From Chitinimonas prasina (GTDB lineage: Bacteria; Pseudomonadota; Gammaproteobacteria; Burkholderiales; Chitinimonadaceae), in the NCBI RefSeq assembly GCF_030160395.1, contig NZ_BSOG01000002.1, forward strand, positions 1,210,947 through 1,274,946: 64,000 bases of DNA, written 5' to 3'. The number at the start of each line of letters is the position of its first letter. Positions within the stretch are counted from its first letter, which is position 1. Of the stretch, positions 36,218 to 46,500 are shown piece after piece. The notes below the pieces were generated by a model. That model ran no database searches, had not been told where the DNA came from, and worked only from the letters and a program-made list of their open reading frames with translations. The position numbers and the translations under genes were made by a program.

Positions 36218-36551
36218 GGAATAGACCCTCATTTTAGCCGAGGTCGCCAGGGAATCGGGCATGCCATCTGTTTTACTTGGTTCGGCGCCTGTTATGGGCT
36301 CGCGCTATGGCTGGTTGGCGACGCTGGCACAAACACCAGCAAGACCCTGGCGCAGAACGCTAGCAGAGCCAGAATCAGCGGGCTCCACCTGCTTGCCCCG
36401 CCTCGAAGGCGCGTGCATACACTTCCGCTTTTCAATGGCGTCAGCGCCTGGCCAGCTCTCTGCCAGGCTTGGGCCTGCACAAAAGAAAAACGCGACGTCT
36501 TGCGACGTCGCGTTTTCTTACTGGATGCAAGTCCGATGGAACAACCAGGCT
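36218..36551. other. Intergenic region between ihfB and lapA
   Basis: 334 bp holding the ihfB terminator and presumably the lapA promoter. A 62-codon minus-strand ORF at 36292-36480 has no family features. No clear -35/-10 pair stood out. Confidence 0.5.
36487..36516 (-). terminator. Terminator after ihfB
   Basis: Perfect 13-bp stem: AAAACGCGACGTC at 36487-36499 with its complement at 36504-36516, four-base loop, with T-rich sequence on the minus-strand side. Separates rpsA-ihfB from lapAB. Confidence 0.9.
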
Positions 36552-36839
36552 TTATGCCTCCTGGCCGTCCACTCGCTCGCGCAGCTCTTTACCGGCCTTG
36601 AAATGGGGCACGTACTTCTCCGGCACCGCGACTTTCGTCCCGGATTTCGGATTGCGCCCCACACGTGGCGGCCGGTAGTTCAGGTCAAAGCTGCCGAACC
36701 CCCGAATTTCGATACGTTGACCACTGGCCAGACTGCTGGCCATGGCATCAAGTATCGTCTTCACGGCCAGTTCGGCGTCCTTCGCCACGAGCTGCGGGTA
36801 ACGCTCCGCCAGCTTGGCGATCAGCTCGGACTTGGTCAT
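36552..36839 (-). CDS. ihfB: Integration host factor subunit beta
   Basis: 95 residues from ATG 36839. HU/IHF fold with [35 protein letters not shown] and the DNA-intercalating RxPRxGRNPKSG arm. Bends DNA as a heterodimer with IhfA, encoded elsewhere. Follows rpsA by 24 bp, the conserved order. Confidence 0.97.
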   Translation of the reverse strand: MTKSELIAKLAERYPQLVAKDAELAVKTILDAMASSLASGQRIEIRGFGSFDLNYRPPRVGRNPKSGTKVAVPEKYVPHFKAGKELRERVDGQEA

Positions 36840-36863
36840 GGGGCTACCGGACGACATCGCCGA

Positions 36864-38564
36864 TTACTCTTGGTTGCCCGAGAGCTTGGCCTTCAGCAGT
36901 GCACCCAGGCTGGTCGTGCCAGCATTGCCAGCCGATTCACCGGCCAGCTTGGTCATGGCGCTGGAGTCATCCGACTGATCCTTGGCCTTGATCGACAGGT
37001 TGATCGAGCGGTTCTTACGATCGACGTTGATGATCATGGCTTCGACTTCGTCGCCTTCCTTCAGCACGGTACCGATGTTCTCAACGCGGTCGCGCGAGAC
37101 TTCGGTTGCACGCAGGTAGCCTTCAACTTCTTCGGACAGGGCAACAACGGCACCCTTGGCGTCCAGCGACTTGACGATACCCTTGACGATAGCGCCCTTG
37201 TCGTTGGTCGACACGAAGTTGTTGAACGGATCGCCTTCCATTTGCTTGATGCCCATGGAGATGCGCTCGCGCTCGACGTCGATGGACAGCACGATGGCTT
37301 CCACTTCGTCGCCCTTCTTGTAGTTGCGAACAGCTTCTTCGCCTGGCAGGTTCCAGGACAGGTCGGACAGGTGAACCAGGCCATCGATGCCGCCTGGCAG
37401 ACCAATGAACACACCGAAGTCGGTAATCGACTTGATGGCGCCCTTGATCTTGTCGCCCTTCTTGTAGGAAGCCTGGAAATCGTCCCAGGGGTTGGCCATG
37501 CACTGCTTCATGCCCAGGCTGATACGACGACGGTCTTCGTCGATCTCCAGAATCATCACTTCGACTTCATCGCCCAGTTGGACGACCTTGGTCGGGTGGA
37601 TGTTCTTGTTGGTCCAGTCCATTTCGGACACGTGGACCAGACCTTCGATACCTTGTTCGATTTCAACGAAGGCGCCGTAGTCGGTGATGTTGGTAACCTT
37701 ACCGAACAGGCGGGTGCTCTGCGGGTAGCGACGAGCCAGGCCCACCCACGGATCTTCGCCGAGCTGCTTGAGGCCCAGGGAAACGCGGTTCTTCTCTTGG
37801 TCGAACTTGAGCACCTTGGCGGTAACTTCGTCACCGACGGTGAGCACTTCGCTCGGGTGCTTGACACGGCGCCAGGCCAGATCGGTGATGTGCAGCAGGC
37901 CATCGATACCGCCCAGGTCCACGAACGCACCGTAGTCGGTGATGTTCTTGACGATACCCTTGACGGTAGCGCCTTCGGACAGGGTGGACAGCAGCTTTTC
38001 GCGCTCTTCGCCCATGGTCTCTTCCAGCACGGCACGGCGCGACACAACCACGTTGTTGCGCTTGCGGTCCAGCTTGATAACCTTGAACTCGATGTCCTTG
38101 CCTTCGAAAGGCGTGGTGTCCTTGATCGGACGGATGTCGACCAGCGAACCCGGCAGGAAGGCGCGGATGCCGTTGATCATGACGGTCAGACCGCCCTTGA
38201 CCTTGCCCGAGATCAGACCGGTCTTGATGACGCCTTGCTCCAGCGCTTCTTCCAGGTCTATCCAGGCGGCCAGGCGCTTGGCCTTGTCGCGCGACAGCTT
38301 GGTCTCGCCGAAACCGTTTTCAACGCTGTCGATGGCAACTTGCACGAAGTCGCCAACCTTGACGTCAACCACGCCTTGGTCGTTCTTGAATTCATTGATG
38401 TCGATCAGCGACTCGGACTTCAGGCCGGCGTTGACGATCACCACCTTGTCTTCGACGGCAACCACTTCAGCAGTGATTACTTCGCCGGTGCGCATCTCTT
38501 GGCGCGCCAGGCTTTCCTCGAAGAGGGCGGCAAAACTTTCCATGGAAGAAACTTCGGTAGTCAT
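36864..38564 (-). CDS. rpsA: 30S ribosomal protein S1
   Basis: 566 residues from ATG 38564 ([19 protein letters not shown]); the frame remains open upstream but that part is not conserved. Six S1 domains are visible, for example [40 protein letters not shown] and [20 protein letters not shown]. It brings mRNA to the ribosome. Codon use is narrow, as expected for a highly expressed gene. cmk lies 112 bp upstream. Confidence 0.97.
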   Translation of the reverse strand: MTTEVSSMESFAALFEESLARQEMRTGEVITAEVVAVEDKVVIVNAGLKSESLIDINEFKNDQGVVDVKVGDFVQVAIDSVENGFGETKLSRDKAKRLAAWIDLEEALEQGVIKTGLISGKVKGGLTVMINGIRAFLPGSLVDIRPIKDTTPFEGKDIEFKVIKLDRKRNNVVVSRRAVLEETMGEEREKLLSTLSEGATVKGIVKNITDYGAFVDLGGIDGLLHITDLAWRRVKHPSEVLTVGDEVTAKVLKFDQEKNRVSLGLKQLGEDPWVGLARRYPQSTRLFGKVTNITDYGAFVEIEQGIEGLVHVSEMDWTNKNIHPTKVVQLGDEVEVMILEIDEDRRRISLGMKQCMANPWDDFQASYKKGDKIKGAIKSITDFGVFIGLPGGIDGLVHLSDLSWNLPGEEAVRNYKKGDEVEAIVLSIDVERERISMGIKQMEGDPFNNFVSTNDKGAIVKGIVKSLDAKGAVVALSEEVEGYLRATEVSRDRVENIGTVLKEGDEVEAMIINVDRKNRSINLSIKAKDQSDDSSAMTKLAGESAGNAGTTSLGALLKAKLSGNQE

Positions 38565-38676
38565 TTCAGATTTATCCAGATAGCCCACGTGTGCTGCCTG
38601 TGGGGTCAAGTTGTGAAACGCCGGACTTGCCTTGCGCAAGTTCCGGCACCTTTGCTGCCGCAGCGACCTGGTATCG

Positions 38677-39360
38677 CTACGACAGTTTGCCCGTGTATTC
38701 GGGCGAAACCGCCTGCCACCAATCAAGCACAGCCTTGACGGCCTGCTCTATGGATAATTGCGTCGTATCCAGCAAATGCGCATCAGGCAATTGCTGCAAC
38801 GGCGCTACGCTGCGGGCGCGATCGCGCGCATCCCGCTGCTCTATGTCCTGCAAAATCCGCAAGATGTTAACCGATTCCCCTTTTGCAATCAACTGCTTAT
38901 AGCGTCGACTGGCGCGCTCTTCCGCACTGGCGGTCAAAAACACCTTCAATGAGGCCTCGGGAAACACCGCTGAACCCATATCCCGTCCGTCGGCTACCAA
39001 GCCTGGCGCACGGGCAAAGTCACGTTGCCGCTGCAGCAAGGCCGCCCGTACCGAGGGCAATACCGCCACCTTGGAGGCCGCCTCACCCACGGCCTCGGCG
39101 CGTATCAACTCCGTGGCATCCTCGCCATCCAGCAAGATCATGCCCTCCAGAAAACTCACATCCAGTGCCGCAGCGACCGCGGTTACTTGCTGGGCATCAT
39201 CCAGTTGCAGGCCTCGCTGCAATACCGCCAGGGCGGTGAGCCTATACAGCGCACCACTGTCCAGGTAGTGCCAACCCAATGCCGCCGCCACGCGCGCGGC
39301 AACCGTACCCTTGCCCGAAGCAGATGGGCCATCGATGGCAATGACAGGGATAGGGTGCAT
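38677..39360 (-). CDS. cmk: Cytidylate kinase
   Basis: 227 residues. P-loop GPSASGKGT at 11-19, [28 protein letters not shown] and the lid [17 protein letters not shown] are standard. Phosphorylates CMP and dCMP. Upstream of rpsA as in most proteobacteria, but aroA, which usually precedes it, has moved. Confidence 0.97.
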   Translation of the reverse strand: MHPIPVIAIDGPSASGKGTVAARVAAALGWHYLDSGALYRLTALAVLQRGLQLDDAQQVTAVAAALDVSFLEGMILLDGEDATELIRAEAVGEAASKVAVLPSVRAALLQRQRDFARAPGLVADGRDMGSAVFPEASLKVFLTASAEERASRRYKQLIAKGESVNILRILQDIEQRDARDRARSVAPLQQLPDAHLLDTTQLSIEQAVKAVLDWWQAVSPEYTGKLS

Positions 39361-39791
39361 GTCGGGTCTTTCGGATTGATTGGAATACGTTGCTGGACGC
39401 GCGCCACTTGGCGCGGTGGCGGATTTTCTATGTGCAGGCCCGGCTTGTCGAGCCTATAGAGCCTGTTCACGATTTTTTAACCTGGGGCGAAAAATCGCGA
39501 ACAGGCTCCTACTGCGGCACCTCAGTCACATAGGGTAAAAATATATTCGCCATGGCATCCCGCTTTCACCACTGACTTATCCACAAGCACCTATTCTTGT
39601 TATGACAGGCAAGAAACCAAGGGCTACCACGGCCTATCGGCGGGCTAATATTCCAATGTCATGAAACCAGCAGCATCAATGCTATGCGGGCATATCAGCA
39701 GGTTCGAATAGTCTTGTTGTGCGCAGCAGGCAAGCCTGTTCCAATGCGTGCCTGAATCAACATTGCATACTAGGGCAAGAAGGGTTGGGGC
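39361..39791. other. Divergent regulatory region between cmk and the pel locus
   Basis: 431 bp without a gene. It contains a copy of the 18-bp palindrome (39458-39510), an AT-rich stretch around 39530-39560, and a short perfect palindrome-like CAGGCAAGCCTG at 39728-39739. The sequence just before the pelX ATG (AAGAAGGGTTGGGGC) can serve as ribosome binding site. No confident sigma-70 or sigma-54 promoter or FleQ-like site was found by eye. Confidence 0.5.
39458..39510. repeat. Second copy of the GAGCCTGTTC palindrome
   Basis: Left arm AGAGCCTGTTCACGATTTTT starting at 39458 pairs with AAAAATCGCGAACAGGCTCC ending at 39509, with two mismatches. It shares its arm sequence with the palindrome at 532-586. 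Here it lies upstream of two divergent genes, so it is not a terminator of either. Confidence 0.8.
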
Positions 39792-40703
39792 ATGAGCAAG
39801 ATACTGGTCACTGGCGGCGCAGGCTTCATCGGCTCACATACGGTTGAGAACCTGCTCTTGCGGGGCCATGCAGTACGCGTACTGGACGATCTCAGTACCG
39901 GCCGGCCCGACAACCTGCCAGACCACCCCCAGCTGGAACTTCAGATAGGCGATATCCGCAACCCCCAGGCAGTCAAGCATGCCATGCAGGGCGTTGATCG
40001 CGTCCTGCATCTGGCAGCGCAAGTCTCGGTACAAGCTTCGGTGGATGCACCGCCTACCTCGGCCGAACGCAACCTCACTGGCTTCATCAATGTGCTGGAT
40101 GCCGCACGCCAGGCTGGCGTCCAACGCTTTGTCTATGCTTCCTCGGCGGCTGTCTATGGTCAACCCATCACGCTACCGCTCAGCGAGCACTCGGCGGTCC
40201 ACCCCGCCTCGCCCTATGGCCTCGAAAAACTGGTCAATGATCAGTATGCCAAGCTCTACGCCGAACTCTACGGCATGTCCTGCCTGGGCTTGCGCTACTT
40301 CAATGTGTTTGGCCCGCGCCAGGACCCGCGCTCGCCTTACGCTGGCGTGCTGTCCAAGTTCAAGGAGCGGATCGAGCAGCAAGCCACCCTGCTGGTCTTT
40401 GGCGATGGCGAGCAAACCCGCGACTTCATCTATGTCGGCGATGTAGCCGAGGCCAACCGGCGTGCCCTGTTCGCCGATCAGACCGGGGTATTGAATGTGG
40501 CCACAGGCCAAAGCCGAACCCTCAACCAGGTCATCGCCAGCTTCGGGCAGGTCGTCGGTAAGCAGCTCGATGTCAGCCATCAGCCCGCACGTACAGGCGA
40601 CATTGTTCACTCTGCCGCGCTCAACAGCGCCTTGCTGGCTGCACTCGGGCATTTTGATTTCGTTACCCTGGAACAAGGCCTGGCCAAGCTACTGGCCGGC
40701 TAA
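39792..40703 (+). CDS. pelX: UDP-N-acetylglucosamine 4-epimerase, PelX-like
   Basis: 303 residues, extended short-chain dehydrogenase fold. NAD-binding GGAGFIGSH (residues 8-16), active site Ser118 region ASSAAVYG, Tyr142-x3-Lys146 (PYGLEK), and NVFGPRQDPRSPYAGVLSKF, as in WbpP-type UDP-HexNAc epimerases. In some Pel loci an extra epimerase, PelX, makes UDP-GalNAc for the GalNAc-containing polymer; the position seven bases before pelA supports this role. Specificity for GlcNAc is inferred from family and place. Confidence 0.85.
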   Translation: MSKILVTGGAGFIGSHTVENLLLRGHAVRVLDDLSTGRPDNLPDHPQLELQIGDIRNPQAVKHAMQGVDRVLHLAAQVSVQASVDAPPTSAERNLTGFINVLDAARQAGVQRFVYASSAAVYGQPITLPLSEHSAVHPASPYGLEKLVNDQYAKLYAELYGMSCLGLRYFNVFGPRQDPRSPYAGVLSKFKERIEQQATLLVFGDGEQTRDFIYVGDVAEANRRALFADQTGVLNVATGQSRTLNQVIASFGQVVGKQLDVSHQPARTGDIVHSAALNSALLAALGHFDFVTLEQGLAKLLAG

Positions 40704-40710
40704 GCGACCT

Positions 40711-43467
40711 ATGCTGCAGAAAATCTGCCGTACCCTGATCGCTGCGCTGATGGCCTGCCTGGCCACCGCTAGCAGCAAGCCTGCTGTCGCTTTCTTCTAT
40801 GGCGCTCAGCCCCCCTTGAATGAGCTGCGCGCCTTCGACTGGGTGGTGCTCGAGCCTGACCACTTCACGGCCGCGCCGGCAGCCAGCGCCGAAACCGACT
40901 GGTTCGCCTATGTCAGCGTCGGCGAAGTGGAGGCGCGCCGCAGCTATGCTGGCAAGATACCCGCTGCCTGGCTCCCCAGCAGCAACCCCGCTTGGGGTGG
41001 CAAGATCATTGACCAGAGCCAGCCCGAGTGGCCTGCCTTTTTTGTCGAGCAGATCATCACCCCCTTGTGGCAGCGGGGTTGGCGGCACTTCTTTCTCGAC
41101 ACCCTGGATTCCTGGCAACTGCTGGCCAGCACCCCGGCGGAGCAGGCTGCCCAGCAGGCCGGCCTGATACGTACGCTCAAGGCACTGAAAACCAGGTATC
41201 CGGAAGCCAAGCTGCTGTTCAATCGCGGTTTCGAGGTTCTGCCGGAAGTACACGGGCTTGCAGCCGGTGTGGCATTTGAATCGCTGGAAGCCCGCTGGCA
41301 GCCAAGCAACCGCCAATACAGCCAGGTGCCGGAATCCGACCGCGCCTGGTTGCTGCAACAGATCAAGCCCATACAGGAGCAATGGAAGCTGCCCGTCATT
41401 GCCATCGACTACGTACCTGCAGGCGATAGGAAACAGGCCCGCGAAGTGGCTGCCCGCATCCGCGCACGCGGGCTTATTCCCTGGGTAGCCACGCCTGAAC
41501 TCGACATACTGGGCGTGGGCCTGGTTGAAGTGCAGCCACGGCGTGTAATGGTGCTGTACGACAGCTCCCAGTACGGCAACCTGATGGAGTCCGACCATGT
41601 TCGTTTTCTCGCCACCCCGCTCAACTATCTGGGACTGGTGCCCGAATATGTGGATGTGCAGCAGCCCCTGCCCGGCATCGCCCTGGCAGGACGCTATGCT
41701 GGCATAGTCAGCTGGCTGAATGGCGACTTGCCCAGTCGTGCCAGTGATCTCAAGCGCCTGTTTGATCGCGCCCGCAACGAAGGCGTGCCGCTGGCCATCC
41801 TGTCGCGGTTTGGGTTTAACGACCCAGGCTGGATGGCGCAGCGTGGCATCAGCGTGCGAGATGGCAATGCCACGGAAGCCGTGCGTATCACCAAGCAGCA
41901 CGCTGCTGTCGGCTTTGAGCACAAACCCTACCCCCAGCGCGACAACTTCGAGCCCATGAAGCTGAACGAGGGCGAGGCCTGGCTTAGCCTGGCAAGCGGC
42001 GAGCTACAGCAAGACCCGGTAGGCATCACGCCCTGGGGTGGCTATGCACTTGGTCCTTATGTCGTGGAATTGGCGCCGGGCGATGAAACCGACACCTATT
42101 GGGTGATACAGCCGCTGGAATTCCTGAAGGCAGCCTTGCAGCTGCCGGCCATGCCCATCGCTGATACCACCACCGAGAATGGCCGGCGGCTATGGCTGAC
42201 CCATATTGATGGCGATGGCTTTCCCAGCCTGGCCGAGATACCGGGTTCGCCCACCGCAGCCGAAGTCATGCGGCGCGACTTCATTGAGCGCTATCGGGTG
42301 CCTCACACCGTGTCGGTCATCGAAGGCGAAACCTCCCCCAATGGACTGTGGAGCAACATGGCCAAGTCGCTGGAAACGACTTCGCGCGCCATTTTTGCGC
42401 TACCCCATGTGGAAGTCGCCAGCCATACCTATAGCCATCCCTTCTTCTGGCAGGCACTAACCGGCAAACGCAAGGTGGAAGGCAGCCTGTATGGTTTGAA
42501 CCTGCAGCTGAAGAACTACAAATTCAGCGTGGACCGTGAGATTTCCGGCTCAGCCGCCTATATCAACAGCCGACTGGCGCCGGCAGGCAAGCAGGTCAAG
42601 GTATTGCTGTGGAGTGGTGACTGCGACCCTGATGGTGAGACCGTTGCCGCGACTTACAAGGCTGGCCTGCGCAATATGAATGCAGGCGATACCACCATCA
42701 CACGTGCCCACCCGTCCTGGACCCGTATCTCGTCGCTAGGGCTGGATAAGGGTGGCGGTAATTTCCAGATTTTCGCGCCCAACCAGAACGAAAACATCTA
42801 CACCAACGATTGGAAAGGGCCCTACTGGGGTTTCCGTCGGGTGATAGAAACCTTTGAATTGACTGACAAGCCCTATCGCTTCAAGCCCATCAATATTTAC
42901 TATCACACCTACTCTGCCAGCCGTAAAGCCAGCATAGAAGCCCTGCACCAGGTCTATCGCTATGCCCTGAGCCAGGAAACCCTGCCGCTCTATGCATCGG
43001 CCTATATAGACCGCGTCATCGGCTTCAATCAGGTTGTGGTGGCCAAGACCGACAGCGGCTGGCGCGTACGCAACCAAGGGGCGCTGCGTACCGTACGGCT
43101 GCCCGAGAGCGCCGTACCCGATTTCGCCGCCAGCCAGGGCATCGCTGGCTGGCGCCAGCAGCCACAGGGCCGTTACCTGCACCTAAGCAGCCAGCATTCT
43201 GCAGATATCGTGGTAGCAGCCGAAACGGGCAAACGCCCCTATCTGATCGAAGCCAACGCCCACCTTACTGCCTGGCAGCCACGCGCCGATGGCGTGCGTT
43301 TCAAACTGGACGGCGGCGTGCCCCTGCAATGGAGCCTTGCCCATGACACGAACTGCACCCTGAGCCAGGCAGGACGCCCTATCAAGCCCCTGAGCCGCAC
43401 TGCCGCTGGCACCCAATACAAACTGGCCGAACAGGTTGCCGATCTTGATCTTGCCTGCAGTCCCTAA
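40711..43467 (+). CDS. pelA: Pel polysaccharide hydrolase/deacetylase PelA
   Basis: 918 residues from ATG 40711, close to the 948 of P. aeruginosa PelA. Signal peptide ends near AVA27. The N-terminal glycoside hydrolase domain shows FLDTLDSW (Asp130) and AGVAFESLE (Glu190); the middle deacetylase has Asp500/Asp502 (THIDGDGF) and metal His572/His576 (SHTYSHPF). These correspond to the P. aeruginosa active residues (D160, E218, D528, D530, H600, H604, from memory) with offsets of 28 to 30. Periplasmic; partially deacetylates and cleaves Pel. A longer frame upstream runs into pelX and is not used. Confidence 0.96.
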   Translation: MLQKICRTLIAALMACLATASSKPAVAFFYGAQPPLNELRAFDWVVLEPDHFTAAPAASAETDWFAYVSVGEVEARRSYAGKIPAAWLPSSNPAWGGKIIDQSQPEWPAFFVEQIITPLWQRGWRHFFLDTLDSWQLLASTPAEQAAQQAGLIRTLKALKTRYPEAKLLFNRGFEVLPEVHGLAAGVAFESLEARWQPSNRQYSQVPESDRAWLLQQIKPIQEQWKLPVIAIDYVPAGDRKQAREVAARIRARGLIPWVATPELDILGVGLVEVQPRRVMVLYDSSQYGNLMESDHVRFLATPLNYLGLVPEYVDVQQPLPGIALAGRYAGIVSWLNGDLPSRASDLKRLFDRARNEGVPLAILSRFGFNDPGWMAQRGISVRDGNATEAVRITKQHAAVGFEHKPYPQRDNFEPMKLNEGEAWLSLASGELQQDPVGITPWGGYALGPYVVELAPGDETDTYWVIQPLEFLKAALQLPAMPIADTTTENGRRLWLTHIDGDGFPSLAEIPGSPTAAEVMRRDFIERYRVPHTVSVIEGETSPNGLWSNMAKSLETTSRAIFALPHVEVASHTYSHPFFWQALTGKRKVEGSLYGLNLQLKNYKFSVDREISGSAAYINSRLAPAGKQVKVLLWSGDCDPDGETVAATYKAGLRNMNAGDTTITRAHPSWTRISSLGLDKGGGNFQIFAPNQNENIYTNDWKGPYWGFRRVIETFELTDKPYRFKPINIYYHTYSASRKASIEALHQVYRYALSQETLPLYASAYIDRVIGFNQVVVAKTDSGWRVRNQGALRTVRLPESAVPDFAASQGIAGWRQQPQGRYLHLSSQHSADIVVAAETGKRPYLIEANAHLTAWQPRADGVRFKLDGGVPLQWSLAHDTNCTLSQAGRPIKPLSRTAAGTQYKLAEQVADLDLACSP

Positions 43468-43503
43468 GGTATTCCCCGCCAACAGTCTCATCCGGAGCGT
43501 GCT

Positions 43504-46500
43504 GTGAATAAAGCAGACACCCCGGCCGGGCTATTGGATGAGCGCAAGCAGCTGCCACGGCAGCGGCTGTTTCCGCCTTCCACCGTGCTTGCCCTGGCAG
43601 CCGGTGCCACCGCAGCACTGGCGCTGATCTTCCCCAAGGGACGAGAGCTATCCGAGATCGCGGCGCAAGCACGTACCGATGCCCTCTCCCTGCAATACCT
43701 GCGCAATCTGGTACGCGCCAGCCCTCGTGACATCGAGCTGCAGTTGGTCCTGGCTGAGCAAGAGATGGTGCTGGGCAACTTCAGTGTGGCGCGCAGCATA
43801 GCGGAGAGCCTTCGTGAGCGTCATGATGCGGAATGGCAGCAGCGCATTGACCTGTTGCTGCTCAAGGTAGCCCAGCGTGACCGTGCACTGGGACGACATA
43901 CCGTCTCGCGCTACCGCGCGCTGGAACGCGAAATCCAGACACTGGTTATCCGCCTGATCGAGCACGGCCCAATAGATCGCCAGTTGCTGGAGGCACTTAA
44001 ACCCGAACTGATGCGCCCACTCACCGGCGGGGGCTTGCTGTACAAATTGCAGCAACACCTTGCCCGGCAAAATCAGCTTCGTGCCGACGAACTCGAAGAG
44101 TTCGCCGCGCTCTCGCTCAGCCAGGGCAACTACCGCGCGGCCTCTGGCTTCCGCATGCTGGCGCTCAAGCGTAGCGGCTCTCAGACAGAACGTCGTCGCC
44201 TGTTCCTGGCGGCCGTGCGCGATCTGCAAAGCGGTGGGCTGTATGACCGTGCGGGCGAGCTACTGGCAGAACCGCCGACCAACCTGGGCGAGCAAGGCAG
44301 CTACTGGGCCGAACTGGCCAAAATCAGTCTGTCCGTTGGCAAGCCTGCGCTGGCAGAGCGCTATATGAAGCGTGCGCTAAAGATGGCCATGCAGGAATAC
44401 CTGCAGCAGTACCGGGGTTCCCTAGCCGGGCTGGGCGAGCCCGCCTACCCGGGCAGCTTCATGCTGGTCGCCAATACCGCCGCAACCGAGCCCTTGTTTC
44501 CCCCACTTAATGGCAAGCCACCGGCCCTCCCCTTCGACGAAGACCTGTACCGGCTTGGCTATGATGTTTTTCTGGCCAATCGTAACGTCAATGATGCCTA
44601 TTTGCTTGCCCAGGCAGCCGTCCGCGCCCGGCCCGAGGACATGGCTTGGCGCCGCCGGCTGGCGCAGGTGGCCCGCTGGGTCAGCCGGCCGGACGAAGCC
44701 CTGGAGCACTGGCTGGCTGCTGCCAGGCTGGGCGATGCCGCCGCCTGGGCGCAAGTGGAGGAATTGACCCCCCTGACCCAGGACGAAGATCTGCGTGTCG
44801 CCGCCCTGCAGGCCATGATCAAGGGCGGTCGCGGTACCGAGCTGAGGCTGGAGGAGCTGATCAACTCCTACGATGCCCAAGGTAAGCCGGAATCGGCCAT
44901 TGCCTTTCTCGACCAGCTCTATCGTGAAAAGCGCGAGGCGCGTTACTTGCTCAGATTGGCCGACTTCCAGCAGCATATTGGCGACCGTACTGCCGAGGCC
45001 GCCACCCTGCAGCGGCTGGTAGCCGATCAAGGCATGACACCAGCGCTGGCCTTGCGTCTGGCCAAGACCCAGATTGCCCTGCGCCAGATGGAACAGGCGT
45101 TTGCCACCCTCCGCGATAGCGACAAGCAAGGCGCCAGCGATGCCTATTGGCAACTGTTTGCCGAATTGGCCAACCTGCTTCAGAAAGAAGACGACGCCCG
45201 CGCCGCTTACAAGCGACTTATCGCCGCAGAGAAACCCAGCCAACGCGATCTGGCTGCCTACTACTACCTCACCTGGCGGCAAGATCCAGCCGAAGCCGCA
45301 CGAGCGGCGGAACTAGCTTGGCGGCACTACAACGATGCCCAGTTGTTCATGGCCCTGCTCAATCTGGAAGCTGCCGCGCTACGCTGGCAGACCCTGGCCC
45401 AGCGGTTAGATGCCATGACGCCGGCTCAGCGCCAGCTGTTCAGCCAGAACGCCCAGTTCTATGCCTTGTCGGCCCAGGCCAGACTGCAGAATGGCCAGCC
45501 CGAGAGTGCCTTGCTCAATAGCAAGATTGCCCTGAGCCTCGCCCCTGGCGACAATGACATACGTAGCGGCCTGATCTGGCTATTGCTGGACATGCGCCAG
45601 TACGACGAACTGCAGGGCTACGCCCATGCTTGGCGCAATGAGGCCATGCGAGGTGGCGCCATGGCGCAGGCGGTGGGGAGCGCCTTCCTGCAACTGGGCC
45701 AACCTAGGATTGCCCGCGCAATCTTCCGTGCAGAGCTGCAGCGCATGCGTCGCAACCGAACCGAACCCAGCCGCAACTGGTTGGAAACCTATGCCGATGC
45801 ACAGGAGCAATCCGGCTATCCCCAACTTTCCCGCGCCATCCATCGCTACCTGTGGCAGCAACTGCTGCAAGAGGCGCGCAAGCACCCTAATCGCTTTGTC
45901 CAGGTGCCGCAGAACCTGATCGACGCCGCACGCCTGGCACTGAGCGAAACCACCGGCGATCGCCAGACGCCCTTTCTGCAACTGCTGCTGGCCGCCCCCA
46001 GTAACCAGCAGGGCGATACCCTGGCGCGTGCTGAAATTCTGGCCAGCTGGCTCAACAGCCGCGACCAGCCGCTGTCAGCACGTTACTTCCTGCTGCGCCG
46101 CAAGGCACAAAAGCTGGCCACACCCGATTACCTGCGTCTCAATACCGCGCTGGCCAACGAAGACACCGCCGAGCTCGCACGCCTACTGGGTCGCGGTGGC
46201 GTACCGGGCGGCGAAGGTGGTGCAGGTGCCGCCATGCCCATCTACGACCGCATCTACGGCGCCCGCATGCTGGATGATCACGGCCGTGAGCTGGGCTGGG
46301 CTGCCGAGGGCCTGCGTTACCGTGACCGCGACCCCATCCTGCACCAGTTGTTGACCGAGGCCTACTTCCCCGATGCCCATCAGGTGGCTGGCGGCATAGA
46401 AGCGAGCGAACGGGGTGTACTGCATACCGTGTCCTGGATAGGCAAGACGCAGTTGGCGCTCAACCGCCACCACAGCCTTTCCACCCTGAGCGAAGACCGT

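Noticed and set aside
36261-38738. 825-codon plus-strand frame opposite rpsA and ihfB
   Set aside because: Mirror of the six repeated S1 domains; no family similarity, and the true genes on the minus strand are unmistakable.
39740-39775. Sigma-54 promoter before pelX
   Set aside because: TTGC at 39763-39766 could be a -12 element, but no GG at -24 with correct spacing is present.
40495-40710. N-terminal extension of pelA
   Set aside because: The frame is open upstream into pelX, but the extension overlaps a well-defined gene and would hide the signal peptide that starts at ATG 40711.
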